DNA of 64,000 bases, from NCBI GenBank assembly GCA_002455255.1, contig DKKL01000034.1, forward strand, positions 71,731 to 135,730, in the 5' to 3' direction. The position numbers and the translations under genes are program-made. How positions within the stretch are numbered: position 1 is the stretch's first letter; each line of letters opens with the position of its first letter. Under the pieces are notes generated by a model, which worked only from the letters and a program-made list of their open reading frames with translations, had not been told where the DNA came from and did no database searches. This DNA is from Candidatus Tepidiaquacellales bacterium UBA6667 (lineage in GTDB: Bacteria; Bacteroidota; Ignavibacteria; Tepidaquicellales; Tepidaquicellaceae). This document shows positions 9,339 through 18,664 of the stretch, piece by piece.

Positions 9339-12300
9339 TTACTTTAATATAACCAACTTCTGTGTTGAAGTTTCAATTTTAGAATCTCCTTCTATTATCA
9401 TCTTATACAAATAAACCCCGTTGGCAATATTATCACCATCGTTATCCCTTCCATCCCATTCAATTTGATTATATCCAATTTTTGCATCGGCAATAACATC
9501 CTTAATCAATCTTCCCGCTACTGTATATATCTTAATAGTACATTTTCTTGGATTAATACCACCTTGCAGATTAAACATAAAAGCAGTTTGAGTTGTCATC
9601 GGGTTTGGATAATTTGCAAGTTCAAGAATTTTCAAATCATCATTAACAATGAGGTTATGACGAACCGTATCAGCCAGATTATCCGATTTATCTCTCGCAA
9701 TATATTCAAACCTGTAAGTCCCGTTTGGCAACTGTGGTTTATAAATCACCTTTGCAAGCAATCTGAAATCATCAGGAATAATAAATTGCAGTTCGGGATT
9801 TGGCTGAGAGTTAATATAATAAGGAACGAAAACTCCATTTAGTTTAATACGAAGCACATTTGTATCAACATCCGTAACAACCAATCTTGAATCATCAAAA
9901 AAATCAGCAACAATTTCAGGGTTTGAAGTAATATAATCTCCGCTTTGAACGGCTTGCCCATTATAAGTTACTTCAAGTTTTGGTTTTAAAGAATCACCTG
10001 TTATATATAAAGTTGTGAATGCAATATTATTATAAGTGAAAAGTTCATTTTGAGAAGGTTTTAGTTTCGTTTCAAAATATATTAATATCGAATCTGCAAA
10101 CTGAGAAGTATTTATCGTAAGTGAAGAAGAATAATTAGAGTCAGGTTTGACAACAGTATTTAATGTATCAATTCTTAGATTATAAATTCCTCCACGATAC
10201 TGTGCATACCATCTGTTAATAATTCCATACGCATTTGAAAAACCAACATTTTTATAATTTATACCAACAGAAACAGTATCACCTTGCTGAACGGATGAAT
10301 CCGAAAGTGTCATTGAATAGTTATCCGGAATAAGTTCCGCAGGAGGAACATAAGATACATTAATGCCTATTAAAGTAGAAGACTGTAAACCCGAAAGAGT
10401 ATCAATCACAACATTGGAAACAAGCCGAATTCCCGGATAAGTAATCGGGTTAACACCGGCAAGATTATAAAAATTATTCGTATTAATTCCCTGTTGCAAT
10501 ATTGAAGGTAAATTATTTTGGTTTATTCCAAATAAATCAAATGTTATAGGTGAACCCGGCAATAAAATTTGCGACCAGCTAAAAGAATTCCAAGATGCTG
10601 ATGGGATTAAATTTGTTGTAACACTTCCCCTTGTTGCAACAAATACGGGATCATACTCAGCCGTTGACTCAAGCCATTCACCGAAATTCCAATAATTATA
10701 ATTTTCAGAAGTTTGAGCCGGAGTTGCATTAAGCCAACCTATAAAAGCCCAAGTGTCAAACCATCCGAGATGTTCAAGTGAATCGGCATAGATACTTCCA
10801 AATTGTCGGAATTTTTGTTTTGTCGCAGCATTAAACGGTTTACCAAGCGGTTGAAAAGTAGAAGGATCCCATACAATAGCGCAAGAAAGTGCGAGCAAAT
10901 ATGATGTTGAATCGAATGTATTTAAGAATGCAAGAACTGAATCTGAGCTGTTATCAGTATTCATAATTACCCGTTTATATTCCAATATTCTTCCGTCAAG
11001 TTTTCTTACTTTTAAAAGTCTTGCACCGCCAATCTCACCACCATCTATAAAAATTTGCTGATCATTAACTATGAAGTAAGAAGCATTTTCCGCTTCATTA
11101 CCTTTTGACCTTACAAAAAATTTACCGTTATAATTCCCAAGTTTAAATCCGCCGTTAATATATTCAAGGTTATTAATCTCCGATGGTTCAAACTGCGTTA
11201 ATTCTTTTTTGTAAATATTTACATTTGAATCAGCCGGATTCAATACAACATCCTGTGTATAAATTAATTTTCTGACTTCAGACCAACCGGAACTGTCATT
11301 ATTTACAACGGCATTCATTCTCCAATAATAAATTTTATTATTGGAAACTGAAGGTAAACTTACTTTAAATTTTGTTTCAACTCCGGATGGATCGTTTCTA
11401 AAAAATATTTGCCTTGCCGGAGAATTGAAGTTAATATTTGTATCAATTTGAAAAATTACTTTTATATTATTTGTTAAATAATTTACTGTAGGATTTAGTC
11501 CTGAAAATGTAATTGAATCAGAATTAATTGCCTGATTATTAACCGGCTTTAAAGGTACATATGAAATATTTTTTACCGGAATGCTTATATCAATTACATT
11601 ATTTACGAATGATTCTCGTGGATACCAGTCATCCGGATCAAGCACTACTCTCATATTATAATTGCCGAGTGAATCGAGTGAAAATTTGTAATTATAATTT
11701 CCTTTGTATCCGAGATTTCTAACAACGGTATCTTTTAATTTATGCGACATTCCGTTTTTGAACAAATTAAATCTTATCTTCAAAGAATCTGCATTTGTTC
11801 CAAAGTTGCTCGGTAATATATTTAAATTTATTTCTTCATTTAAAGTCGGGTAGTTATTTGACAATGTATAATCAGAAAGTGAAATATCAAATTCCGGATA
11901 TGAAGGCATAACAAGCTTGACCGCAGGATCACCATATAGCGAATAACTATTAATAGTATTTCTCGATGAAAAATTATTTGAGTCAGAACTCATAATTCGG
12001 GAAGCATTAGAAACAATTTTGCCAATGAATCTTATAGAATCTCGTGCAAAACCTCTTAACATATAATCATTCAATTGATTTCCCTGCCCTGCAAATGACC
12101 AACCGGTTGAACCCACAAAACCTATGGCAAGTTTATTTGGAAGATAGACAAATTTTTCTCCAAAACTTCTAAGGTTTGGTTCCATCCTTCCGGTAAAACA
12201 AGTCATACTGAAAACGAGTGGAAGTTTATCACCGTTATTAATTGTAGAAGGGTCTTCAAGTCCAATTTCCCAATCCTGAGATGCAGCGTGTCCTATAAAA

Positions 12301-14180
12301 TTTAATATCAACGCACCTTTATCAAAAGACTTTTTTATGGAATCTTTGTAATTAAAAGTTACAAAGCCGGAAGAATCATTCCTATAAACCCGTTCAGGAT
12401 TTCCTTTTATGGGATTTGATGTTACATAAGAATTTATGAAAGCATTAGATTGATTTTGAAATGAAAGCTGTTCATTTCGGTTTTTACCGCCGGAGATAAA
12501 AAGAAATGATTTCCACCATGCAGATGGAGACTGAGCTTCGTATTGAATTATTTTATTAACCATATCCTGTGCTTCGGAAGGTGTATAAGCCGGTAGTCTT
12601 CCGATTGCAACCTGATGGTAATAAGTGAATGAACCGAGATTAAAATTTGCGAAATATCCGTCTGATGGCGGATTGCCATAAGTCGGTACAAAATTTTGGA
12701 AAAACAAACTTGCGGGATCATTTTTCTTAGGGTCGAGAGAACCCCTGCCAAACAAATTTACATATTGCAGTTTCGGAGTAGCCCAAGTGTCATAAGCATT
12801 TTTAATAAATAATCTGACCGCAAGCGGATTTTCAATTCCATAGTTAAACACATCATATATATCTTCTATTTCCGCTTTGAATACTCTGAAATTATTGAAT
12901 GATTCCCGATATGATGCAAGTTGGTTTACTGATGATTCAAAAAGTTTATTGTAAACTATCATATAATCAACACCCGTTGAGTTCGTAACTAAATTTGGAA
13001 CAATCCTTTGTTTTATTCGGGCAGGTTTTTTTAAAGTGTTTGTATTATATATCTCAAATGATGAATTTGAATTTCCGGAAAATATCAAAGTATCTGATGA
13101 AAAAGTATTATTCTGAATTTTTCTGAAATTTATGACATCATAAATATAAACAGGATTTGAAACATTTGATGAAGAAATTTTAAATTGCCGTAAAGTTGAA
13201 TCAGTTCCTGTAAGTTTAAAAGAGAAATGATTATTTAATAAACTAAAACCGGAGTTGTAGGTAATTTTATAATAATTAAAATTCATATAAACTTCCTGAG
13301 CATTGCTGACATTTATATATCTGATATTGATTACATTATTTCCATTATTGATTAATAAATTTGATGGAAATGAAATAACAGTATCAATTCTTGTATAGTC
13401 ATTTGCTTCTACAGTGTCAATTATAGTTGAATTAATTTTTATTTCAAGTTTGTGTTCAAACGGGAAATTTTGAATAATCGAATTTGGGTATGCATTCACA
13501 TGAAAAAAAGCATTTCCCGAAAAGCTAATATTATTAATATTAAAATTATCTTCTACTAATGGATTTGCCTGTGAAGATAAATTTTTCCAGAACCAACCCT
13601 CCCCAACTGCAAGTTCTGTATTAAAATATCTGTAATCCGAATTCGGATTAGTTGTTTCGCCAAGATAATATTTGTTATCCTGTTCGCGATGTATAGATTT
13701 TGAAATAAAATTTTGCGGAAAAACAGATGAAGAAGAACCAGAGAATATAGTATATCGAATCCCCGGAGAACCACCCCAATCTATAAAGTAAGAGGATGTA
13801 TCTGAATATAAATTGTAATATTCATCCACTGTATAAGCAATCGTATTAGTAAATCCGTTACGGTATGGAGTTAAACCACCGGCGTTTCTCACACCATAAA
13901 AATCAAAAAAATCATTCTCATTAAATACTCCGTCATCTTCACCTTGAAAGTAAACAGGAACTTGATTTCCTTTAAAAATCAGTTTAACAGTTCTGGGGTC
14001 TATGGTTGAAGGATTAATACCTGAATTTAAAAAATCATTTCTGTCAATACGATACATTCCATCTTCAGTGATGTATAGCTTGATATAAGTTTTTCCGGGA
14101 GTTATCCAATTAAAATTTTGGGCACTAAGAAGACTCGGGGTTATGAATAAAAAAAGTAAAATTATTTTTTTAAACACCAT
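9339..14180 (-). CDS. porU: Type IX secretion system sortase, PorU-like (C25/gingipain-fold)
   Basis: Outer-membrane surface peptidase that removes C-terminal signals of T9SS cargo and attaches it to the cell surface. It is 1613 residues with an N-terminal signal peptide (MVFKKIILLFLF...LLSAQ, cleavage near residue 20). The PorU-type N-terminal region (about 25-390) is followed by the caspase-like C25 domain (about 400-780) with catalytic His in NFIGHAASQDW (H631) and catalytic Cys in FSMTCFTGRMEP (C661). Ig-like and stalk regions follow. The last 85 residues, from ANYPNPM to VYLYKMII, resemble a FlgD/T9SS sorting domain. The start overlaps the upstream glycosyltransferase gene by 11 nt. Pairing with polysaccharide genes fits cargo anchoring to LPS, though that link is inferred. 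Confidence 0.85.
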   Translation of the reverse strand: MVFKKIILLFLFITPSLLSAQNFNWITPGKTYIKLYITEDGMYRIDRNDFLNSGINPSTIDPRTVKLIFKGNQVPVYFQGEDDGVFNENDFFDFYGVRNAGGLTPYRNGFTNTIAYTVDEYYNLYSDTSSYFIDWGGSPGIRYTIFSGSSSSVFPQNFISKSIHREQDNKYYLGETTNPNSDYRYFNTELAVGEGWFWKNLSSQANPLVEDNFNINNISFSGNAFFHVNAYPNSIIQNFPFEHKLEIKINSTIIDTVEANDYTRIDTVISFPSNLLINNGNNVINIRYINVSNAQEVYMNFNYYKITYNSGFSLLNNHFSFKLTGTDSTLRQFKISSSNVSNPVYIYDVINFRKIQNNTFSSDTLIFSGNSNSSFEIYNTNTLKKPARIKQRIVPNLVTNSTGVDYMIVYNKLFESSVNQLASYRESFNNFRVFKAEIEDIYDVFNYGIENPLAVRLFIKNAYDTWATPKLQYVNLFGRGSLDPKKNDPASLFFQNFVPTYGNPPSDGYFANFNLGSFTYYHQVAIGRLPAYTPSEAQDMVNKIIQYEAQSPSAWWKSFLFISGGKNRNEQLSFQNQSNAFINSYVTSNPIKGNPERVYRNDSSGFVTFNYKDSIKKSFDKGALILNFIGHAASQDWEIGLEDPSTINNGDKLPLVFSMTCFTGRMEPNLRSFGEKFVYLPNKLAIGFVGSTGWSFAGQGNQLNDYMLRGFARDSIRFIGKIVSNASRIMSSDSNNFSSRNTINSYSLYGDPAVKLVMPSYPEFDISLSDYTLSNNYPTLNEEINLNILPSNFGTNADSLKIRFNLFKNGMSHKLKDTVVRNLGYKGNYNYKFSLDSLGNYNMRVVLDPDDWYPRESFVNNVIDISIPVKNISYVPLKPVNNQAINSDSITFSGLNPTVNYLTNNIKVIFQIDTNINFNSPARQIFFRNDPSGVETKFKVSLPSVSNNKIYYWRMNAVVNNDSSGWSEVRKLIYTQDVVLNPADSNVNIYKKELTQFEPSEINNLEYINGGFKLGNYNGKFFVRSKGNEAENASYFIVNDQQIFIDGGEIGGARLLKVRKLDGRILEYKRVIMNTDNSSDSVLAFLNTFDSTSYLLALSCAIVWDPSTFQPLGKPFNAATKQKFRQFGSIYADSLEHLGWFDTWAFIGWLNATPAQTSENYNYWNFGEWLESTAEYDPVFVATRGSVTTNLIPSASWNSFSWSQILLPGSPITFDLFGINQNNLPSILQQGINTNNFYNLAGVNPITYPGIRLVSNVVIDTLSGLQSSTLIGINVSYVPPAELIPDNYSMTLSDSSVQQGDTVSVGINYKNVGFSNAYGIINRWYAQYRGGIYNLRIDTLNTVVKPDSNYSSSLTINTSQFADSILIYFETKLKPSQNELFTYNNIAFTTLYITGDSLKPKLEVTYNGQAVQSGDYITSNPEIVADFFDDSRLVVTDVDTNVLRIKLNGVFVPYYINSQPNPELQFIIPDDFRLLAKVIYKPQLPNGTYRFEYIARDKSDNLADTVRHNLIVNDDLKILELANYPNPMTTQTAFMFNLQGGINPRKCTIKIYTVAGRLIKDVIADAKIGYNQIEWDGRDNDGDNIANGVYLYKMIIEGDSKIETSTQKLVILK

Positions 14181-14886
14181 TGAATTTTTGTTTTAAAATT
14201 CTGAATATGAACAAAGGGTTACCAATTATATATCTTTTGAAATAAACTGCAGGTTTGGATAAATATCTAACGAGCCATTCAAGACCTAATTTTCTTAAAA
14301 ATTCCGGACCACGAACTTTAGTTCCTGAGAATATCCTTATCCCTTCACCAACACAAATTATTATTTTATAATTTAGTTTTGATAAATTTTCATAGACCCA
14401 TTTTTCCTGTAAAGGAGCACCTAAACCAATCAACAATATATCTGGTGCAAAGGAATTTATGCTTTCAATTACAGAACCGGTATCAAAGTCAAAACCTGCC
14501 TTGACCTGTAAGTTATTAATTTCAGAAGATTCTCTCAATACTTTATTTAAGGTCTCTTGAGTATCCCCAAAAATGAACAATTTTAAGTTTTTTTCAGAAA
14601 TCAATTTTTTAAGTTGAATATAAAAATCAGAACCGGTAATTCTTTCCTTAAATCCGTTTTTTCCATATAGAATTTTTGATGCGAAATAAACACCTATTCC
14701 ATCAGGGTGCACAAGGTTAAATGCAGTGTAATATTTTAATAAATCCGGTTTTTGATAAGTTAAATTTAAAGTATGAGTATTAGCGTAAGTTAAAACAAGC
14801 GTTTCATTTGAATTTAATTTATCTGATACGGATTTTAATAAATCAATATAATTAACATTATCAATATTTAATCCGAGAATATTCAA
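14170..14886 (-). CDS. WecG/TagA/CpsF family glycosyltransferase
   Basis: GT26-family enzyme (238 residues) that usually transfers N-acetyl-mannosamine or its uronic acid onto undecaprenyl-linked GlcNAc. Family hallmarks: VLTYANTHTLNL (residues 31-42), HPDGIGV (near residue 59), ITGSDFY (near 82) and LLIGLGAPLQEKWV (near 150). It has no membrane anchor and acts peripherally on the inner face of the cytoplasmic membrane. It overlaps the GT4-like gene by 4 nt and porU by 11 nt, so all three are likely in one operon. Donor and acceptor are unproven. Confidence 0.85.
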   Translation of the reverse strand: MNILGLNIDNVNYIDLLKSVSDKLNSNETLVLTYANTHTLNLTYQKPDLLKYYTAFNLVHPDGIGVYFASKILYGKNGFKERITGSDFYIQLKKLISEKNLKLFIFGDTQETLNKVLRESSEINNLQVKAGFDFDTGSVIESINSFAPDILLIGLGAPLQEKWVYENLSKLNYKIIICVGEGIRIFSGTKVRGPEFLRKLGLEWLVRYLSKPAVYFKRYIIGNPLFIFRILKQKFNGV

Positions 14887-15935
14887 TTTTTGTTATTTGT
14901 CAGATTTTTGTAAATATTAATTATTGCCGGAATGGATTTTTTTTCTGTGTAAGATGACGATACATCATTATTAAGATTTTCGGATAGTGAAACAGCAACT
15001 TGCTTGTTATTTTTTATGAAGTTAATTTTTTCTGCAAGTTCGATGTAATTTTGTTTTTCAAAAAGAAAACCGTTAATACCGTCAACAATAAGTTCAGCTA
15101 TACCGTCTGTATTTGCACCAATGAATGGTTTTTTATAAGCCCCTGCGAGTAGCATAAAGAGCGGGAAAGGATCACGGACTGATGGTAACACACACAAATC
15201 TGCCTGATTAAAAAATTCAGATCTGTCATATTTTGGTTTTATAAATTCAACATTTAGATTGTTTTCTTCTGCGAACGATTTTAGGTTTGCTTCTTCTTCA
15301 CCTGTGCCAACGAGAATTAATTTTATTGAACAGTCTTTTAATTGGTTTATAGCTTTTAGCAGAGTTATAAAATCTTTTTCAAAATGAAATCTTCCATCTG
15401 CGTAGATTGTGAAATTTTCAGATTGAGTTTTATCGGAAATTCTTATTTCATCAGTTGAAACAAAAGGATGAATAACGGTAACATTTTTATCAGGTCGTTT
15501 ATATTCATTCAAGAGAATATTTCTTAATCCTTTACTTACACAAATGAGAGCATCAGAACGATATTCAAGAAAATATTTTTTATTTACGATAGATAAAACT
15601 GTCATAGCAGATTTAAAATTTTTATTTTTGGATTGTGCAAGTAAAGTAATCAGTTCAGTAAATCGGTGAAAGTTATGAATTATATCAATTGAAAAATCAG
15701 ATTGAATTTTATTTATCAGGTTAACATTTCTGAAAATAGCGAATGGATTTTTTGAAGAAATATCAGATTTAAAAATTTTAATATTTAAAGAATCAGGTAT
15801 TGTCGTGTCTGAATCGGAATCTGTTAATAGTAAACACTCAATATTGAAAGCCGGAAGATGTTTCAGCAAAAGATAAGTATAATAACTCCTGCCATCAGTC
15901 ATAGAAAGCGAAGGAGAGATAAAGAGAATTTTCAA
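14883..15935 (-). CDS. GT4-like glycosyltransferase with degenerate EX7E motif
   Basis: A 350-residue GT-B-fold protein. The N-terminal Rossmann half begins MKILFISPSLSMTDG, and the C-terminal nucleotide-sugar half has YADGRFHFEKDF and LVGTGEEEANLK, standard for GT4 enzymes. The usual EX7E donor-binding motif is degenerate, reading VRDPFPLFMLLAGA where the second Glu is expected. It probably adds a sugar to a lipid-linked glycan in the cytoplasm, with the next gene (WecG-like). Activity may be altered by the motif loss; no specific sugar can be named. Confidence 0.72.
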   Translation of the reverse strand: MKILFISPSLSMTDGRSYYTYLLLKHLPAFNIECLLLTDSDSDTTIPDSLNIKIFKSDISSKNPFAIFRNVNLINKIQSDFSIDIIHNFHRFTELITLLAQSKNKNFKSAMTVLSIVNKKYFLEYRSDALICVSKGLRNILLNEYKRPDKNVTVIHPFVSTDEIRISDKTQSENFTIYADGRFHFEKDFITLLKAINQLKDCSIKLILVGTGEEEANLKSFAEENNLNVEFIKPKYDRSEFFNQADLCVLPSVRDPFPLFMLLAGAYKKPFIGANTDGIAELIVDGINGFLFEKQNYIELAEKINFIKNNKQVAVSLSENLNNDVSSSYTEKKSIPAIINIYKNLTNNKN

Positions 15936-16016
15936 AGTTTTGAGTTTTTAAAAAGATATTTACATATTAAATTAATATTAAAATTAAAACAAGGAAATCC
16001 TTTAAATACAAAAACG

Positions 16017-16400
16017 ATGGCAAAAAATAATCCGGTTGTTTATTTCGAGATACCCATAAATGATATGGAGAGGGCAACAATTTTTTATAAAGAAATATTT
16101 GGGTATGAATTTGAAATTGCAGAAATTCACGGAAACCAAATGGCATTTTTCCCTTTTGGTGAAGGTATGCCGGGAGCAAGCGGTGCATTGGCAAAAGGAG
16201 AAATTTATAAACCAACAAAAGATGGGGTTGTTGTTTATTTAGGTTGTGATAATATTGATGATGTTTTAGAAAAAATTACTTCCCGTAAAGGAGTAATACT
16301 TTTTCCCAAAACAGAAGTAGAGAATACGGGATTCGTTGCCGAAATCGAAGACTCCGAAGGCAACCGGATAGCTTTGTTTGAGAAGTTGAGGGAGTCTTGA
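16017..16400 (+). CDS. VOC-superfamily (glyoxalase/bleomycin-resistance-like) protein
   Basis: A 127-residue vicinal-oxygen-chelate protein. It starts NPVVYFEIPINDMERATIFY, the standard first beta-alpha unit, and ends in FVAEIEDSEGNRIALFE, the last strand with its Glu metal ligand. Members include small dioxygenases, lyases and binding proteins; this branch is usually described only as a predicted enzyme related to lactoylglutathione lyase. ATG 16017 is preferred because an upstream extension to 15858 would be low-complexity sequence overlapping the opposite-strand glycosyltransferase start. It is divergent from that gene and starts a short plus-strand island. Confidence 0.83.
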   Translation: MAKNNPVVYFEIPINDMERATIFYKEIFGYEFEIAEIHGNQMAFFPFGEGMPGASGALAKGEIYKPTKDGVVVYLGCDNIDDVLEKITSRKGVILFPKTEVENTGFVAEIEDSEGNRIALFEKLRES

Positions 16401-16441
16401 ATTTTTGTGAAACTACAGAATAAATAAACCTATCAAATTTA

Positions 16442-17887
16442 ATGGGAAAATTAAATACATATGTAAGTAATTATCTTGATGAAGTTAGAGGTGAAGTGAA
16501 TAAGTTGGTTAATCCTGATGATAATACCAAAGTGGATATACCGCATTTTGATTTGCTGAAAAAATCAAGTGAATCAATTGAAGGCAGTAAAATAATAAAG
16601 GATAAAATGTTCGTTATTCAAACGATGCTCGGAAGGGCGGGATGCGTTGGTATGAATACGATTGATAAAAATTATAAAATAAATTTTCCTTTTGACCATC
16701 ATTTGCATTTGGATATGGGTCCGGAATGGTACTGGATAGGAATGCACAGCGATATTATAAATCAAAAAGGGGAAAAAGGAAGAATTTCTGCTTTAATAGT
16801 TATGAAAAGAAACAGATGTGTCGGAACAGGAATACAGAAAGAAGCCGGCTGGACAAACGAAGAAGTGAATTTGGTAAATAATCTCGCAACTGTAACTGTT
16901 GATTTTGGTGTCGGTAATAAAAAATATTACAGGAGGAATAAAAATTCAAAGTGGTTGCTATCCGGAGAAGATAAAGATGATGATGTAAAGTTCAGCAAGT
17001 ATGGCGATAATTTTTTATATAAATGTGGAGATGATATTTTTTCGGGAAGTGAAAATGTTTTACCTTTGAATGTAATTGTTGATGATGGGGATAATATGAA
17101 AATAAATATTACTTTGAAACATCAGGTTAATTTTAAAGTTGATGATTCTTTTTTTCTTCAGGGAATTCCGAGTTTGCATATTGGCGGAAGCGGAGGGACA
17201 GGTTTAACTCCGATACCAACACCGGGAATTTATTACAGTTGGCCTCAACTATTGGTTACAGGAGAGATAAATGTTGGTGGTGAATCATATAAAATTGACA
17301 ACGGACTTGCATGGATGGACCATCAGCTTATGATGACAAGTTTGGAAAATGCCGACAGAAAAATAAATCCTATTCCTTTTGTGGAAGATTTCAAACCATA
17401 CAACGGATGGACTTGGCAGTATTTTAATTTAAAAAACGGTGATGCATTTACCGGTTCTTCATTTATGACAGGTGAGATGACTGATAAGATGATTTTTCCT
17501 TACGGTTATTATATAAAAAATGATTCGGGAAAATGGAAAGCACATTATATAACCGGAAGTTTATTGCAAATGTATGAAAAAGAATTTCCGGAATTCACAG
17601 AAAAACCTGATAGCAAAAAAGTTACCTTACCTATTATAAGATCATTTGATAAACTTAAAAGTTTATTCGGAAAACCATTGACAGGTGTTGGAGTACCTTG
17701 GAATGATGACGGTACTTTTAATGAAACCAACTGGGCATTGACAGCTGAGATTCCCGCTGATTTTTTTGATTTAACAGGTGAATTTGCTGATGGAGTGGGT
17801 TATCTTGAATATGTTGGTTTTCAAAAAGTTGAAGATTTTGAAAAAATATGTCTTGATATACTAAATAATGATAAACTGCCGATTTAA
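16442..17887 (+). CDS. AttH/CrtC-like lipocalin-fold protein (putative hydratase)
   Basis: A 481-residue protein resembling the AttH/carotenoid 1,2-hydratase family, in which two lipocalin-like domains bind hydrophobic substrates. Visible signatures: FPFDHHLHLDMGPEWYWIG (about residues 82-100), like the DHxxHxxxxxEWWY start of these proteins; PGIYYSWPQLLVTGEI near residue 260; and LAWMDHQLM near residue 290, matching the W-(M/L)-D-(R/H)-(E/Q) motif whose Asp is catalytic in CrtC. No signal peptide is visible, unlike many AttH proteins. No carotenoid genes are nearby. It precedes a methyltransferase gene by 3 nt, so the two may act on one lipid-like substrate. Substrate unknown. Confidence 0.6.
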   Translation: MGKLNTYVSNYLDEVRGEVNKLVNPDDNTKVDIPHFDLLKKSSESIEGSKIIKDKMFVIQTMLGRAGCVGMNTIDKNYKINFPFDHHLHLDMGPEWYWIGMHSDIINQKGEKGRISALIVMKRNRCVGTGIQKEAGWTNEEVNLVNNLATVTVDFGVGNKKYYRRNKNSKWLLSGEDKDDDVKFSKYGDNFLYKCGDDIFSGSENVLPLNVIVDDGDNMKINITLKHQVNFKVDDSFFLQGIPSLHIGGSGGTGLTPIPTPGIYYSWPQLLVTGEINVGGESYKIDNGLAWMDHQLMMTSLENADRKINPIPFVEDFKPYNGWTWQYFNLKNGDAFTGSSFMTGEMTDKMIFPYGYYIKNDSGKWKAHYITGSLLQMYEKEFPEFTEKPDSKKVTLPIIRSFDKLKSLFGKPLTGVGVPWNDDGTFNETNWALTAEIPADFFDLTGEFADGVGYLEYVGFQKVEDFEKICLDILNNDKLPI

Positions 17888-17890
17888 ATA

Positions 17891-18664
17891 ATGAATAATA
17901 TAAAAATTTCTAACCCTGCTTTTGATTATGACGAAGGCGGAAAAAAATATTCAAAAATAAGAAGAACAGATAAGCGAATTGCAAAACTTATTTTTGAGGT
18001 GTTTGAGAATAAAGGAACGGTTTTAAATATTGGGGCAGGTGCCGGCTCTTACGAACCTGAGGACAGATATGTTATCTCAGTCGAGCCATCAAAGGAAATG
18101 AGAGAACAGAGATTAGAATCCGGAAAAAATCCTGCGGTCAATGCCAAATCTGACAATTTACCTTTTGATGATAACTCATTTAATTATTCAACAGCTTTTC
18201 TAACAATACACCACTGGATAGATTTAAGAAAAGGTCTTGAAGAAATGAAAAGGGTATCGAAAGATAAAATTATTATAATGACATATGATCCTGCTAAGTT
18301 GGAATTATTTTGGAATGTTGAATATTTTAGAGAATTGATAGAAGTGGAAAGGGCAAGATATCCCTCAATAGAAATAATTAAAGAAATTTTAAATCTAAAA
18401 TGTGAAGAAAAACCGATTCCAATTCCCTTTGATTGTGAAGATGGATTTCAGGAAGCTTTTTACGGAAGGCCGGAAAAATTTCTTGATAAAGAAGTAAGAA
18501 TGTCACAATCAGCGTGGGGATTTCTTTCAGAAGAAAAAGAAATGGAATTAGTAGAAAGATTAAGAATAGAACTTGATAATGGTGAGTGGGACAGAAAATA
18601 TGGGCATTACAGAGATGAGAAGTTTTTCAACGGAGCTTTAAGATTATTAGTCTTCAGGAAATAA
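17891..18664 (+). CDS. Class I SAM-dependent methyltransferase
   Basis: A 257-residue Rossmann-fold methyltransferase of the Methyltransf_11 type. Motif I is VLNIGAGAGSYEP (near residue 47), the acidic end of strand 2 is in ISVEPS, and the post-motif DNLPFDDNSFNYSTAFLTIHHW (about 90-112, here shown in part) is typical of ubiquinone/menaquinone-like or small-molecule methyltransferases. It follows the AttH-like gene by 3 nt and ends exactly where the convergent GT2 gene on the other strand ends. Substrate is not identifiable. Confidence 0.82.
   Translation: MNNIKISNPAFDYDEGGKKYSKIRRTDKRIAKLIFEVFENKGTVLNIGAGAGSYEPEDRYVISVEPSKEMREQRLESGKNPAVNAKSDNLPFDDNSFNYSTAFLTIHHWIDLRKGLEEMKRVSKDKIIIMTYDPAKLELFWNVEYFRELIEVERARYPSIEIIKEILNLKCEEKPIPIPFDCEDGFQEAFYGRPEKFLDKEVRMSQSAWGFLSEEKEMELVERLRIELDNGEWDRKYGHYRDEKFFNGALRLLVFRK

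Noticed and set aside
15858..16016. N-terminal extension of the VOC protein
   Set aside because: Low-complexity basic sequence without relation to the VOC fold, overlapping the start of the opposite-strand glycosyltransferase; ATG 16017 starts the conserved region.
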